Origin: Alistipes sp.
GTDB lineage: Bacteria > Bacteroidota > Bacteroidia > Bacteroidales > Rikenellaceae
DNA length: 64,000 bases
Assembly (NCBI GenBank): GCA_020026335.1
Contig: JAHHQO010000013.1
Coordinates: 7,760-71,759, forward strand
Reading direction: 5' to 3'
Every line of letters starts with the position of its first letter. Within the stretch, counting starts at the first letter, position 1. Below are positions 36,876-44,956 of this stretch, one piece after another. Below the pieces are notes generated by a model. It was not told where the DNA came from. It ran no database searches and was given only the letters and a program-made list of their open reading frames with translations. A program made the position numbers and the translations under genes.

Positions 36876-36883
36876 TATATTTG
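36876..36883 (+). promoter_or_regulatory. -7 box of the V-type ATPase operon
   Basis: TATATTTG matches TAnnTTTG and lies 43 bases before the subunit E ATG. A second candidate TAAATTTG lies 50 bases upstream with TTTTG 22 bases before it. Confidence 0.55.
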
Positions 36884-36926
36884 TATGTTTTAAACGAAAA
36901 AAAACAATTAAAACCAAAATACTATT

Positions 36927-37541
36927 ATGGAAAACAAACTTCAACAGTTGACTCAGAAACTCTATGATGAGGGTCTCGAGAAAGGTCGCGCCGAAGCCGA
37001 CAAATTGGTCTCGGAGGCAAAGACCGAAGCTGAAAAGATTATAGCCGAGGCACACCGCGAGGCTGAGGCTATCGTGAAGAAAGCCCAGTCGAAAGCCGAA
37101 GATGTGGAGAAGAACTCCCAGACCGAGATTGCACTGGCCGGCAAACAGGCTGTGGCTCGTATCAAGTCGGAGATTGCTTCGCTCATCGTGGCAAAATCAA
37201 CAGGCAAGGGTGTGGCCGATGCAGTGGTTGACCCCCAGTTCATCAAGGAGATGTTGTTGGCTGTTGCCCGCAACTGGAACGGTAACGATGCGGGTAAGGT
37301 GGAGTTGAAGACCCTGCTGCCCGAGGCCGAGCGCAAGACACTCGACGCGGCGTTCGAGAAGTGCACCTCGGAGCTGCTGGCTGCCGGTATTGAGGTAGGC
37401 TACTCCAAGGAGGTGAAGTCGGGCTTCAAGGTAGGCGAGAAGGACGGCGGTTTCTACATCTCGTTCTCCGATGCCGACATCGAGGCTCTCCTCTCGGAAT
37501 ATCTCCGCGAAAAGGTTTCTCAAATGCTTTTTAAGGCGTAA
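36927..37541 (+). CDS. V/A-type ATP synthase subunit E
   Basis: 204 aa. Peripheral-stalk subunit of the V/A-type rotary ATPase. The first ~80 residues are a long charged coiled coil (LYDEGLEKGRAEADKLVSEAKTEAEKIIAEAHREAEAIVKKA), typical of subunit E, and the C-terminal globular part has the beta-strand/helix GFKVGEKDGGFYISFSDADIEALLSEYLREKVSQMLF. First gene of the operon. No subunit G/H gene is visible to pair with it, a known gap in Bacteroidota operons of this type. Confidence 0.9.
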   Translation: MENKLQQLTQKLYDEGLEKGRAEADKLVSEAKTEAEKIIAEAHREAEAIVKKAQSKAEDVEKNSQTEIALAGKQAVARIKSEIASLIVAKSTGKGVADAVVDPQFIKEMLLAVARNWNGNDAGKVELKTLLPEAERKTLDAAFEKCTSELLAAGIEVGYSKEVKSGFKVGEKDGGFYISFSDADIEALLSEYLREKVSQMLFKA

Positions 37542-37543
37542 GT

Positions 37544-38377
37544 ATGTTTACGACCGATTATTATACACTGGTTGCAGGACTTAAGGAGTATGCACTCGAT
37601 TCCGACACCAAAGGATTCGATGCCCGGGCCATTGTAACCGAGATTCTCGATGCCGTGACCGCAAAGGACGCCCGTCAGGTGGAGCTTTTGCTGGGTTACT
37701 ACGACTGTGAGAATCTGGCAGCTCTGCGTCAGGGTCGCTCGCAGCACAATCCGCTGGGCAACCTCTCGCGCGAGGAGCTTGACGAGGAGATGAAGTCTCC
37801 GAAACGCCTGCCCGAAGCACTGGCTCGTGTGCTTCGTGCCTATGCCGACCCCGAAGGCGAAGATGCCGAGGAGGTGGACACCACACAGCGTTTCGAGAAG
37901 TCGCTCTTCGCTGCCTACTACCGTCTGTGCGGTGGTGCGGCAAGCCGTTTCCTGAGAGAGTGGTCGGAGTTCGACCTCAATCTGAGAAACGTCACCGCTG
38001 CCGTCACCGCGCGCCAGCTGTCGCGTCCCGTGGAGGAGGTCACCGTTGGCGAAGGCGATGTGGTGGAGCAATTGCAGAAGAGTTCGGCGGCGGACTTCGG
38101 TCTCAGAGGCGAACTTCCCTACATCGACGGCGTGATTGCCGCTGTGGGCGAGGAGGGCAACCTGCTCGAAAAAGAGCACAAAATCGACCTTATACGTTGG
38201 AACGAAGCCGTGGAGCTTTCGTCATTCGACTATTTCGACATTAACGCCGTGCTCTCCTATCTGGTGAGAGTCAATATCGTGGCACGCTGGACTTTGCTCG
38301 ACGCAAAACGAGGCCGCGAAATGTTCGAGCGACTGATTGCCGAGCTCGACGGCAAAGAGTTGATTAATAAACAATAA
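37544..38377 (+). CDS. DUF2764 family protein of the V-ATPase operon (possible subunit C-like)
   Basis: 277 aa, 2 nt after subunit E. Starts TTDYYTLVAGLKEYALDSDTKGFDARAIVTEIL and is mostly helical, with LLGYYDCENLAALRQG and AAYYRLCGGAASRFLREWSEFDLNLRNVTAAVTAR. Bacteroidota V-ATPase operons carry this family in the position where others have subunit C; replacement of subunit C (central-stalk-to-ring connector) is a reasonable inference from position and helical make-up, not shown by motif. The match to DUF2764 is by resemblance. Confidence 0.8.
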   Translation: MFTTDYYTLVAGLKEYALDSDTKGFDARAIVTEILDAVTAKDARQVELLLGYYDCENLAALRQGRSQHNPLGNLSREELDEEMKSPKRLPEALARVLRAYADPEGEDAEEVDTTQRFEKSLFAAYYRLCGGAASRFLREWSEFDLNLRNVTAAVTARQLSRPVEEVTVGEGDVVEQLQKSSAADFGLRGELPYIDGVIAAVGEEGNLLEKEHKIDLIRWNEAVELSSFDYFDINAVLSYLVRVNIVARWTLLDAKRGREMFERLIAELDGKELINKQ

Positions 38378-38386
38378 AACCATACA

Positions 38387-40141
38387 ATGAAAACTACAGG
38401 ACGTGTAAACGGTATCATCTCGAACATCGTCATTGTAAAGGCTGACGGTGCTGTCGGTCAGAATGAGATTTGCTTCGTTTATACCGGTGATACAAAAATG
38501 ATGGCCGAGGTCATCAAAGTCATAGGTGATTCGGCCTATGTCCAGGTTTTTGACAGTACCCGTGGCCTTAAAATCGGTGACCGCGTAGAGTTCGAGGGTC
38601 ACATGTTGGAGGCAACATTGGCGCCGGGTATGCTGTCGCGCAACTACGACGGTCTGCAGAACGACCTTGAGAAGATGGAGAGCCTCTTCATCAAGCGCGG
38701 TTCGATGACCGACCCCATTGACTACGACAAGGAGTGGGAGTTTACCCCCTTGGCAAAGGAGGGCGACAAGGTCTCTGCCGCTTCGTGGCTCGGTGAGGTG
38801 AAGGAGCAGTGGGTGATGCACAAGATTATGGTCCCCTTCGTGATGACCGATACCTATACAGTAAAGAGCGTGGCCAAGGCCGGCAGCTACAAAGTCACCG
38901 ACACGGTGGCCGTAGTGGTCGATTCCGAGGGCAAGGAGCACAACATCACCATGGTGCAGAAGTGGCCCGTGAAGCAGGCTATCCGCGCCTATGTCGAGAA
39001 ACCCCGTCCCTATCATGTCATGGAGACCGGTGTTCGTGCCATCGATACCTTCAACCCCATGGCCGAGGGTGGTACGGGATTTATCCCCGGCCCGTTCGGT
39101 GCAGGTAAGACCGTGCTGCAGCACGCCATCTCGAAGCAGGCCGATGCCGACATCATCATCATGGTGGCGTGCGGTGAGCGTGCCAACGAGGTTGTGGAAA
39201 TCTTCAAGGAGTTCCCCGTGCTGATTGACTCGCGTACGGGTCACAAGCTCATGGAGCGTACCATCATCATCTGCAACACTTCGAATATGCCCGTGGCTGC
39301 CCGTGAGGCTTCGGTTTACACCGGTATGACCATCGGTGAGTACTACCGTGCAATGGGACTCAAGGTGTTGGTTATGGCCGACTCCACATCGCGTTGGGCA
39401 CAGGCGCTGCGTGAGATGTCGAACCGTCTGGAGGAGTTGCCCGGTCAGGACGCCTTCCCCATGGACCTTTCGGCCATCATCTCCAACTTCTACTCGCGTG
39501 CCGGTCTGGTGAAGCTGACCAACGGCAAGACGGGTTCTGTGACCTTCCTCGGTACGGTATCGCCTGCGGGTGGTAACCTCAAGGAGCCTGTCACCGAATC
39601 GACCAAGAAGGCAGCGCGTTGTTTCTACGCCCTCTCGCAGGGTCGTGCCGATTCGAAGCGTTATCCCGCCATCGACCCCCTCGATTCTTACTCGAAGTAT
39701 CTGGAGTACCCCGAAATCAAGGAGTACCTCGACGGTCACATCGGTCAGAACTGGGTCGATGAGGTGTATGCCGGCAAGACCATCGTACAGCGCGGTAAGG
39801 AGGCCAACGACCAGATTAACATCCTCGGTGATGACGGTGTACCCGTAGAGTATCACGAGAGATTCTGGAAGTCGGAGCTCATCGACTTTGTCATCCTCCA
39901 GCAGGATGCCTTTGACGACATCGATGCCAACTGTCCCATCGAGCGTCAGAAGATGATGTACCACATGGTACTCGACATCTGCCGCAAGGAGTTCGAATTT
40001 GCCGACTTCGAGGAGTGTTCGCAGTTCTTCAAGTCGCTGATCAACCTCTTCCGTCAGATGAACTACTCGGAGTGGCAGTCGCAGAAATTCGAGGATTACA
40101 AGACTCAGATTGAGAAGATTGTGAGTGAAAAAATCAAATAG
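38387..40141 (+). CDS. atpA: V/A-type ATP synthase catalytic subunit A
   Basis: 584 aa. Catalytic nucleotide-binding subunit. N-terminal beta-barrel (RVNGIISNIVIVKADG), the A-specific non-homologous region (KEWEFTPLAKEGDKVSAASWLGEVKE, about 116-140), then the P-loop GPFGAGKT at 235-242, Walker B-like LVMADSTSRWAQALREMSNRLEELPGQDAFP, and a C-terminal helix domain. Length and the large insert distinguish it from F-type beta. The next gene (subunit B) starts 2 nt later. Confidence 0.97.
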   Translation: MKTTGRVNGIISNIVIVKADGAVGQNEICFVYTGDTKMMAEVIKVIGDSAYVQVFDSTRGLKIGDRVEFEGHMLEATLAPGMLSRNYDGLQNDLEKMESLFIKRGSMTDPIDYDKEWEFTPLAKEGDKVSAASWLGEVKEQWVMHKIMVPFVMTDTYTVKSVAKAGSYKVTDTVAVVVDSEGKEHNITMVQKWPVKQAIRAYVEKPRPYHVMETGVRAIDTFNPMAEGGTGFIPGPFGAGKTVLQHAISKQADADIIIMVACGERANEVVEIFKEFPVLIDSRTGHKLMERTIIICNTSNMPVAAREASVYTGMTIGEYYRAMGLKVLVMADSTSRWAQALREMSNRLEELPGQDAFPMDLSAIISNFYSRAGLVKLTNGKTGSVTFLGTVSPAGGNLKEPVTESTKKAARCFYALSQGRADSKRYPAIDPLDSYSKYLEYPEIKEYLDGHIGQNWVDEVYAGKTIVQRGKEANDQINILGDDGVPVEYHERFWKSELIDFVILQQDAFDDIDANCPIERQKMMYHMVLDICRKEFEFADFEECSQFFKSLINLFRQMNYSEWQSQKFEDYKTQIEKIVSEKIK

Positions 40142-40143
40142 CC

Positions 40144-41463
40144 ATGACAACACGCGCATTTCAAAAGATATACACTAAGATTGATAACATCACCAAGGCT
40201 ACCGTCACGCTCAAAGCGTCGGGTGTGGGTAACGATGAGCTCGCAACCGTTGGCGGCAAGCTGGCTCAGGTGGTGAAGATTATGGGTGAGAATGTCACCC
40301 TCCAGGTATTTGCAGGTACCGAGGGTCTGGCCACCGACTCCGAAGTGGTCTTCCACGGTGAAGCCCCCAAGTTGAAGGTGTCGGACAATCTGGCCGGCCG
40401 TTTCTTCAATGCCTACGGTGAGCCCCTCGAGGGCGGTGAGGCTGTCGAGGGTGAGGCCCGCGAGATTGGCGGTCCTACCGTGAACCCCTTCAAGCGTATC
40501 CAGCCTTCGGAGCTGATTGCCACAGGTATCGCAGGTATCGACCTGAACAATACCATCGTTACGGGTCAGAAGATTCCCTTCTTCGCCGACCCCGACCAGC
40601 CCTACAACGCCGTGATGGCCAACGTGGCTCTGAGAGCCAAAGCCGACAAGATTATCCTGGGCGGTATGGGTCTTACGAACGATGACTTCCTCTACTTCAA
40701 GTCGGTGTTCGAGAATGCCGGTGCTTTGGATCGTATCGTTTCGTTCGTCAATACCACAGAGAATCCTCCCGTGGAGCGTCTGTTGGTGCCCGACATGGCA
40801 CTGACCGCTGCCGAGTACTTCGCAGTGGACAAGGGCGAGAAGGTGTTGGTGCTCTTGACCGATATGACCCTCTACGCCGATGCACTGGCCATCGTGTCTA
40901 ACCGTATGGACCAGATTCCCTCGAAGGACTCCATGCCCGGTTCGCTCTACTCCGATTTGGCAAAAATCTACGAGAAGGCCGTGCAGCTGCCCAACGGAGG
41001 TTCGATTACCATCATCGCCGTGACCACGCTGTCGGGCGGTGACATTACCCACGCTATTCCCGATAACACCGGTTACATCACCGAGGGTCAGCTCTTCCTG
41101 CGTAATGACTCCGATACCGGTAAGGTTATCGTTGACCCGTTCCGTTCGCTGTCTCGTCTGAAGCAGCTCGTTATCGGTAAGAAGACCCGCGAGGACCACC
41201 CCCAGGTGATGAATGCCTGCGTACGTCTCTATGCCGATGCTGCCAACGCAAAGACCAAGTTGGAGAACGGTTTTGATTTGTCGGACTACGATGAGCGTAC
41301 CCTGAAGTTTGCTCACGACTACTCCGAGAAGTTGCTGGCCATCGACGTGAACATCGAGATTACCGAGATGTTGGATACCGCATGGTCGCTCTTCTCAAAG
41401 TACTTCTCCAAGGAGGAGGTAGCCATCAAGGAGGAGCTCATCAAAAAGTATTGGAAGGAGTAA
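40144..41463 (+). CDS. atpB: V/A-type ATP synthase subunit B
   Basis: 439 aa non-catalytic nucleotide-binding subunit. Barrel start YTKIDNITKATVTLKASGVGNDELATVGGKLAQ, then IQPSELIATGIAGIDLNNTIVTGQKIPFFADPDQPYNA, where a normal P-loop GxxGxGKT is replaced by KIPFFADPDQPYN, as expected for B. VLLTDMTLYADALAIVSNRMDQIPSKDSMPGSLYSDLA follows. Operon order A-B-D. Note the use of the symbol atpB for the V/A-type B subunit, not F-type a. Confidence 0.96.
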   Translation: MTTRAFQKIYTKIDNITKATVTLKASGVGNDELATVGGKLAQVVKIMGENVTLQVFAGTEGLATDSEVVFHGEAPKLKVSDNLAGRFFNAYGEPLEGGEAVEGEAREIGGPTVNPFKRIQPSELIATGIAGIDLNNTIVTGQKIPFFADPDQPYNAVMANVALRAKADKIILGGMGLTNDDFLYFKSVFENAGALDRIVSFVNTTENPPVERLLVPDMALTAAEYFAVDKGEKVLVLLTDMTLYADALAIVSNRMDQIPSKDSMPGSLYSDLAKIYEKAVQLPNGGSITIIAVTTLSGGDITHAIPDNTGYITEGQLFLRNDSDTGKVIVDPFRSLSRLKQLVIGKKTREDHPQVMNACVRLYADAANAKTKLENGFDLSDYDERTLKFAHDYSEKLLAIDVNIEITEMLDTAWSLFSKYFSKEEVAIKEELIKKYWKE

Positions 41464-41469
41464 CAAATT

Positions 41470-42078
41470 ATGGCAATCAAATTCCAGTATAACAAGACTT
41501 CGCTCGGCGAACTCGGCAAGCAGCTCAAGATGCGCCAAAAGGCACTCCCTACCATCAAGAGTAAGGAGTCGGCATTGCGCTCCGAGGTCAAGAAGGCGAA
41601 GGACTCCGCGAACGACTATCTGCGTCGTCTCGATGCTCTCAAGGCCGAGTACGACTACATGGTGTCGCTCTGGGGGGAGTTTGATGGTGACCTTGTGCGC
41701 ATAGAGGATGTCGATCTGACCATTCAGAAGATTGCCGGTGTGCGTACACCCGTTTTGCAGGAGGTGAAGTTTGCCCAGAAGGAGTACGACCTGTTCTCCT
41801 CGCCCGTGTGGTTCGCCGACGGTGTGGACATACTCAAACGCCTGGCGCGTCTAGGTATCGAATACGAGGTATTCAACCACAAGATGGAGCTGCTCGACTT
41901 CGCAAGACGAAAGACTACTCAGAAGGTGAACTTGTACGAGAAGGTTCAGATTCCCGGTTACGAGGACGCCATACGTAAAATCAAACGCTTCATGGAGGAC
42001 GAAGAGAACCTCTCGAAATCTGCCCAGAAGATTGTGAAAACCAAACAACAGCAAGCCGGGGAGGGCGCCATGTTATGA
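41470..42078 (+). CDS. V/A-type ATP synthase subunit D
   Basis: 202 aa central rotor-shaft subunit. Begins IKFQYNKTSLGELGKQLKMRQKALPTIKSKESALRSEVKKAKD, the long antiparallel coiled-coil start of subunit D, and ends in a second long helix (TTQKVNLYEKVQIPGYEDAIRKIKRFMEDEENLSKSAQKIVKTKQQ). Stop overlaps the subunit I start as ATGA (42075-42078). No subunit F gene is recognised in the operon. Confidence 0.93.
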   Translation: MAIKFQYNKTSLGELGKQLKMRQKALPTIKSKESALRSEVKKAKDSANDYLRRLDALKAEYDYMVSLWGEFDGDLVRIEDVDLTIQKIAGVRTPVLQEVKFAQKEYDLFSSPVWFADGVDILKRLARLGIEYEVFNHKMELLDFARRKTTQKVNLYEKVQIPGYEDAIRKIKRFMEDEENLSKSAQKIVKTKQQQAGEGAML

Positions 42079-43904
42079 TAGCAAAAATGGCTAAATACAA
42101 CTTTGTGTTATACGCTGCACAAAGTGAGGATTTCATCGAACGGCTGCGTGAGTTGGGTCTTGTAGACATCACCACATCGGGCTGGGAACCCTCGGAGGGT
42201 GACCGCCAGCTGTTAATCGACATCGAAGGCCACCAGAAGGCTCTGGACTTCATCTCATCGTTCCGTCAGGACGAGGAGCGTTGCGACAAGAATGCCGCAC
42301 CCTATGCCGATGGCGAGCAGGCCTACGAAGCCTACGAGGCGGCACGCCGCGAGGCCCAGCAGCTCTCGACCGATATTTCGCGTCTGGAGAAGATGGCCGA
42401 CGAATTGCGCCCGTGGGGTGCATTCGATGTGGAGCGCACCGAGAAGATGGCACGCGAGGGCATCGTCCTGCGTTACTTCTCGACACAGCGCAGCATCTTC
42501 GACAAGTCGTTGGAGGAGTGGGAGAAGTTCTATACCATCTCGGAGATTAACCGCACCGATGCCATGGTGTGGTTCGTGGTGGTGGCGGCTCCCGGTCAGG
42601 AGGTGTCGCTCGATGCACAGGAGATGAAGTCTCCTAAGACGGATATCCGCGGTGCGGAGCACGAAATCGAGGAGAGTCGCCGGCGTATGGCCTCGCTCGA
42701 CGGAGAGTTCTCGCGCGTGGCAGCATCCGAGAAACTCATCAAACAGAATGCCGCATTGCTCAAGGAGCGTTTGCAGGGTGTGAAGGTCACTTCGACAGCT
42801 GTTGAGGCTGCCGACGGTAAACTGCTCGTCATGGAGGGTTGGGCCGAGGAGGCTACCTCCGACAAGGTCGATGCCCTGCTCAACGAATACCCCAATGTGG
42901 TCTATCTGAAGAACAAACCCACGGAGGAGGACGACACACCCGTAAAGTTGAGAAACAACTGGTTCGCCCACGTCTTCGAGTTTGTGGGGGATATGTATGC
43001 ACGACCCAAGTACGGCACCATCGACCTCACCCCGTTCTTCGCTCCCTTCTATATGCTCTTCTTCGGTATCTGTTTGAACGATGCCGGCTACGGAGCCATT
43101 CTCGCCCTGCTGGGTCTGTGGATGGTCAAGAGCAACAAGAAAGGCACGACAATGTATCAGGCTGCATGGTTTGCCACCCTCTGCGGATTGATGACCACGG
43201 TCTTCGGTCTGTTGTGCGGTTCGGCATTCGGTCTGCAGGTGTTCAGCAATCCCCCGATTGACTTCCAGAAGTATTTCTTCACCTGGGCACTGGCCATTGG
43301 CGTGATTCAGATTATCTTCGGTATGATTCTCAAGGTGGTGCTCATCTCATCGACCGTGGGATTCAAATACTCGTTCGGCACACTGGGCTGGCTGCTCGTT
43401 GTGGCGGGTGCAAGTATCGCAGGTGGTCTGCCGCTGTTGAATGAGAATTGGGTCATTCCCTTCTTCACCCTCTCCTCGCCGCTGTTCTACGCAGTGATGG
43501 GTGTGGGTGTGGTGATGATGCTTTTCCTCAATTCACCGGGCAAGAACATCTTCCTGAACTTCGGTCTGGGTCTGTGGGATACCTACAACAACATCACCGG
43601 TATTCTCTCGGATGTGCTTTCCTACATCCGTCTGTTTGCCATCGGTCTGTCGGGCGGTATTCTGGCCATTGTGTTCAACGACCTGGCCAGCGGTTTCGTC
43701 CCCGAGGATGCCAACATTGTGGTCAGAATCCTCATCATGCTCCCCGTGCTGCTCATCGGCCACGGTATCAACCTCTTCATGTCGATTATCTCGTCGTTCG
43801 TTCACCCCATGCGTCTGACGTTCGTGGAGTTCTACAAGAATGCCGGTTTCGAGATGGCGACACGCGCTTTCAATCCGTTGCGTAAAATGGATAACGAAGA
43901 CTAA
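42075..43904 (+). CDS. V/A-type ATP synthase subunit I (a-type stator)
   Basis: 609 aa. N-terminal ~300 residues are cytosolic and coiled-coil rich (EAARREAQQLSTDISRLEKMADEL; EIEESRRRMASLDGEFSRVAASEKLIKQN), the C-terminal half has about seven to eight membrane helices, including FFAPFYMLFFGICLNDAGYGAILALLG and GLGLWDTYNNITGILSDVLSYIRLFAIGLSGGILAIVFNDLA, where LSYIRLFAIGLSG carries the essential Arg of the a/I subunit that faces the ring carboxylate. The 4-base ATGA overlap with subunit D implies coupled translation. Confidence 0.95.
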   Translation: MIAKMAKYNFVLYAAQSEDFIERLRELGLVDITTSGWEPSEGDRQLLIDIEGHQKALDFISSFRQDEERCDKNAAPYADGEQAYEAYEAARREAQQLSTDISRLEKMADELRPWGAFDVERTEKMAREGIVLRYFSTQRSIFDKSLEEWEKFYTISEINRTDAMVWFVVVAAPGQEVSLDAQEMKSPKTDIRGAEHEIEESRRRMASLDGEFSRVAASEKLIKQNAALLKERLQGVKVTSTAVEAADGKLLVMEGWAEEATSDKVDALLNEYPNVVYLKNKPTEEDDTPVKLRNNWFAHVFEFVGDMYARPKYGTIDLTPFFAPFYMLFFGICLNDAGYGAILALLGLWMVKSNKKGTTMYQAAWFATLCGLMTTVFGLLCGSAFGLQVFSNPPIDFQKYFFTWALAIGVIQIIFGMILKVVLISSTVGFKYSFGTLGWLLVVAGASIAGGLPLLNENWVIPFFTLSSPLFYAVMGVGVVMMLFLNSPGKNIFLNFGLGLWDTYNNITGILSDVLSYIRLFAIGLSGGILAIVFNDLASGFVPEDANIVVRILIMLPVLLIGHGINLFMSIISSFVHPMRLTFVEFYKNAGFEMATRAFNPLRKMDNED

Positions 43905-43947
43905 AAACAAAAAAAAGAACAATAACAACAATTAATCAATTACTACT

Positions 43948-44394
43948 ATGGAAATTATTTTGGCTTATGTCGGTCTGGCTATCATGCTCGGACTTGCAGG
44001 TTTGGCATCTTGTGTCGGTACCTCTATCGCAGGACAGGCTGCTGTCGGTGCCATGAAGAAGAACGGCAACGCGTTCGGTAGCTACATGATTCTGTCGGCT
44101 GTCCCCGGTTCGCAGGGTCTTTACGGTTTCGTGGGCTTCTTCCTCATGATGGGTGTCATCACTCCCGAAATCACACTCATGCAGGGTGCTGCCATCTTTG
44201 GTGCCGGTCTGCTGATGGGTGTTGTCTGCCTCGGTTCTTCGTACTACCAGGCAAAGATTTGCGCCAACGGTATCGCTGCCATCGGTAACGGTCACGATGT
44301 TATGGGTAAGACCCTGATTTTGGCTGCATTCCCCGAGTTGTACGCCATCTTGACAGTGGCTGCCGTATTCTTGATTAACTCGGCTATCGCCTAA
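43948..44394 (+). CDS. V/A-type ATP synthase subunit K (c-ring proteolipid)
   Basis: 148 aa with two helical hairpins, so four membrane helices per subunit. The only clear ring carboxylate is Glu130 in AAFPELYAIL (second hairpin). Numbering against the Enterococcus hirae Na+-ATPase NtpK with a constant offset of -9, its ligands T64, Q65, Q110 and E139 fall on S55, Q56 (PGSQGLYGF), Q101 (SYYQAK) and E130. The fifth E. hirae ligand contributor, L61, is V52. This pattern is that of Na+-binding rings. Last gene of the operon, followed by a terminator. Confidence 0.95.
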   Translation: MEIILAYVGLAIMLGLAGLASCVGTSIAGQAAVGAMKKNGNAFGSYMILSAVPGSQGLYGFVGFFLMMGVITPEITLMQGAAIFGAGLLMGVVCLGSSYYQAKICANGIAAIGNGHDVMGKTLILAAFPELYAILTVAAVFLINSAIA

Positions 44395-44423
44395 CATCGG
44401 ATATGATAACAATTTTGTGAAAA

Positions 44424-44457
44424 AGAGGACTTGTCCGAGTGACAAGCCCTCTTTTTT
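44424..44457 (+). terminator. Terminator after the V-ATPase operon
   Basis: Stem AGAGGaCTTGTC / GACAAGcCCTCT with one internal mismatch, 5-nt loop, then six T. Some read-through into the next gene is possible because no promoter is visible between. Confidence 0.8.
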
Positions 44458-44480
44458 CTATCCCCAAAAAACGAATAACC

Positions 44481-44855
44481 ATGGGACTTATCAACACCAT
44501 CTTCGGCAACTCGTCGGAGATGAACATCGAAAAATTGCAGGAGGAGTACGCACCGCTGTTGTGTGCGGACGAGAGAATCGAGAAGGCCTACCGTCTGATT
44601 CGAGACAAATGGGTCTTCACCAACAAACGCGTCATCTTGCAGGACGTGCAGGGCGTGACGGGACGCAAACGCGAGTATCTGACCATTCCCTACGGTTCGG
44701 TGGTGCGCTTCTCGGTGGAGACGGCAGGCACGCTGGACATGGACTCCGACATCAAGATATGGATTAAGGGCAGCGACCGCCCGCTGGAACAGAAGCTGGG
44801 TAAGGATGTGAACCCGCTGGAGTTGCAGCGTGTGCTGGCCGATCATGTGTTGTAG
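44481..44855 (+). CDS. PH domain-like protein (YvbH/YokE type)
   Basis: 124 aa from ATG 44481 (MGLINTIFGNSSE); the 14 extra codons available upstream overlap the terminator. A single bacterial PH-like beta sandwich: ADERIEKAYRLIRDKWVFTNKRVILQDVQGVTGRKREYLTIPYGSVVRFSVETAGT, then DSDIKIWIKGSD and a C-terminal helix (PLELQRVLADHVL). Such proteins are small cytosolic or membrane-associated proteins of unknown role. No promoter of its own is seen; expression may be by read-through from the V-ATPase operon. Confidence 0.8.
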   Translation: MGLINTIFGNSSEMNIEKLQEEYAPLLCADERIEKAYRLIRDKWVFTNKRVILQDVQGVTGRKREYLTIPYGSVVRFSVETAGTLDMDSDIKIWIKGSDRPLEQKLGKDVNPLELQRVLADHVL

Positions 44856-44906
44856 GTGGCTGGAATGAAAATGAGGTGCCCCAATGGAAGGAACACCTCT
44901 TATAAT

Positions 44907-44941
44907 AAAAAGAGAGCGACTATTCATCGCTCTCTTTTTTG
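44907..44941. terminator. Bidirectional terminator between the PH-like gene and rnr
   Basis: Perfect stem AGAGAGCGA / TCGCTCTCT, 7-nt loop, A-run on the left and T-run on the right; it serves convergent genes. Confidence 0.85.
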
Positions 44942-44956
44942 TATCGTGTGGAATAA

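Larger units (their letters stand above)
36577..36926. other. 350-bp intergenic region before the V-ATPase operon
   Basis: Contains a strong hairpin terminator (36662-36704), a pair of GTCGCAT words near 36738-36755, and two -7-like boxes on the plus strand: TAAATTTG (36826-36833) and TATATTTG (36876-36883). No gene seen. Confidence 0.7.

Noticed and set aside
38222..40159. 645-codon open frame antisense to the V-ATPase A subunit (similar long antisense frames at 16053-17810, 24313-26082 and 45293-47164)
   Set aside because: These mirror strongly biased codons of real genes on the other strand (third-position G/C avoids stops). They have no signal peptide, domain or promoter, and are rich in His, Leu and Val as expected for such shadows.
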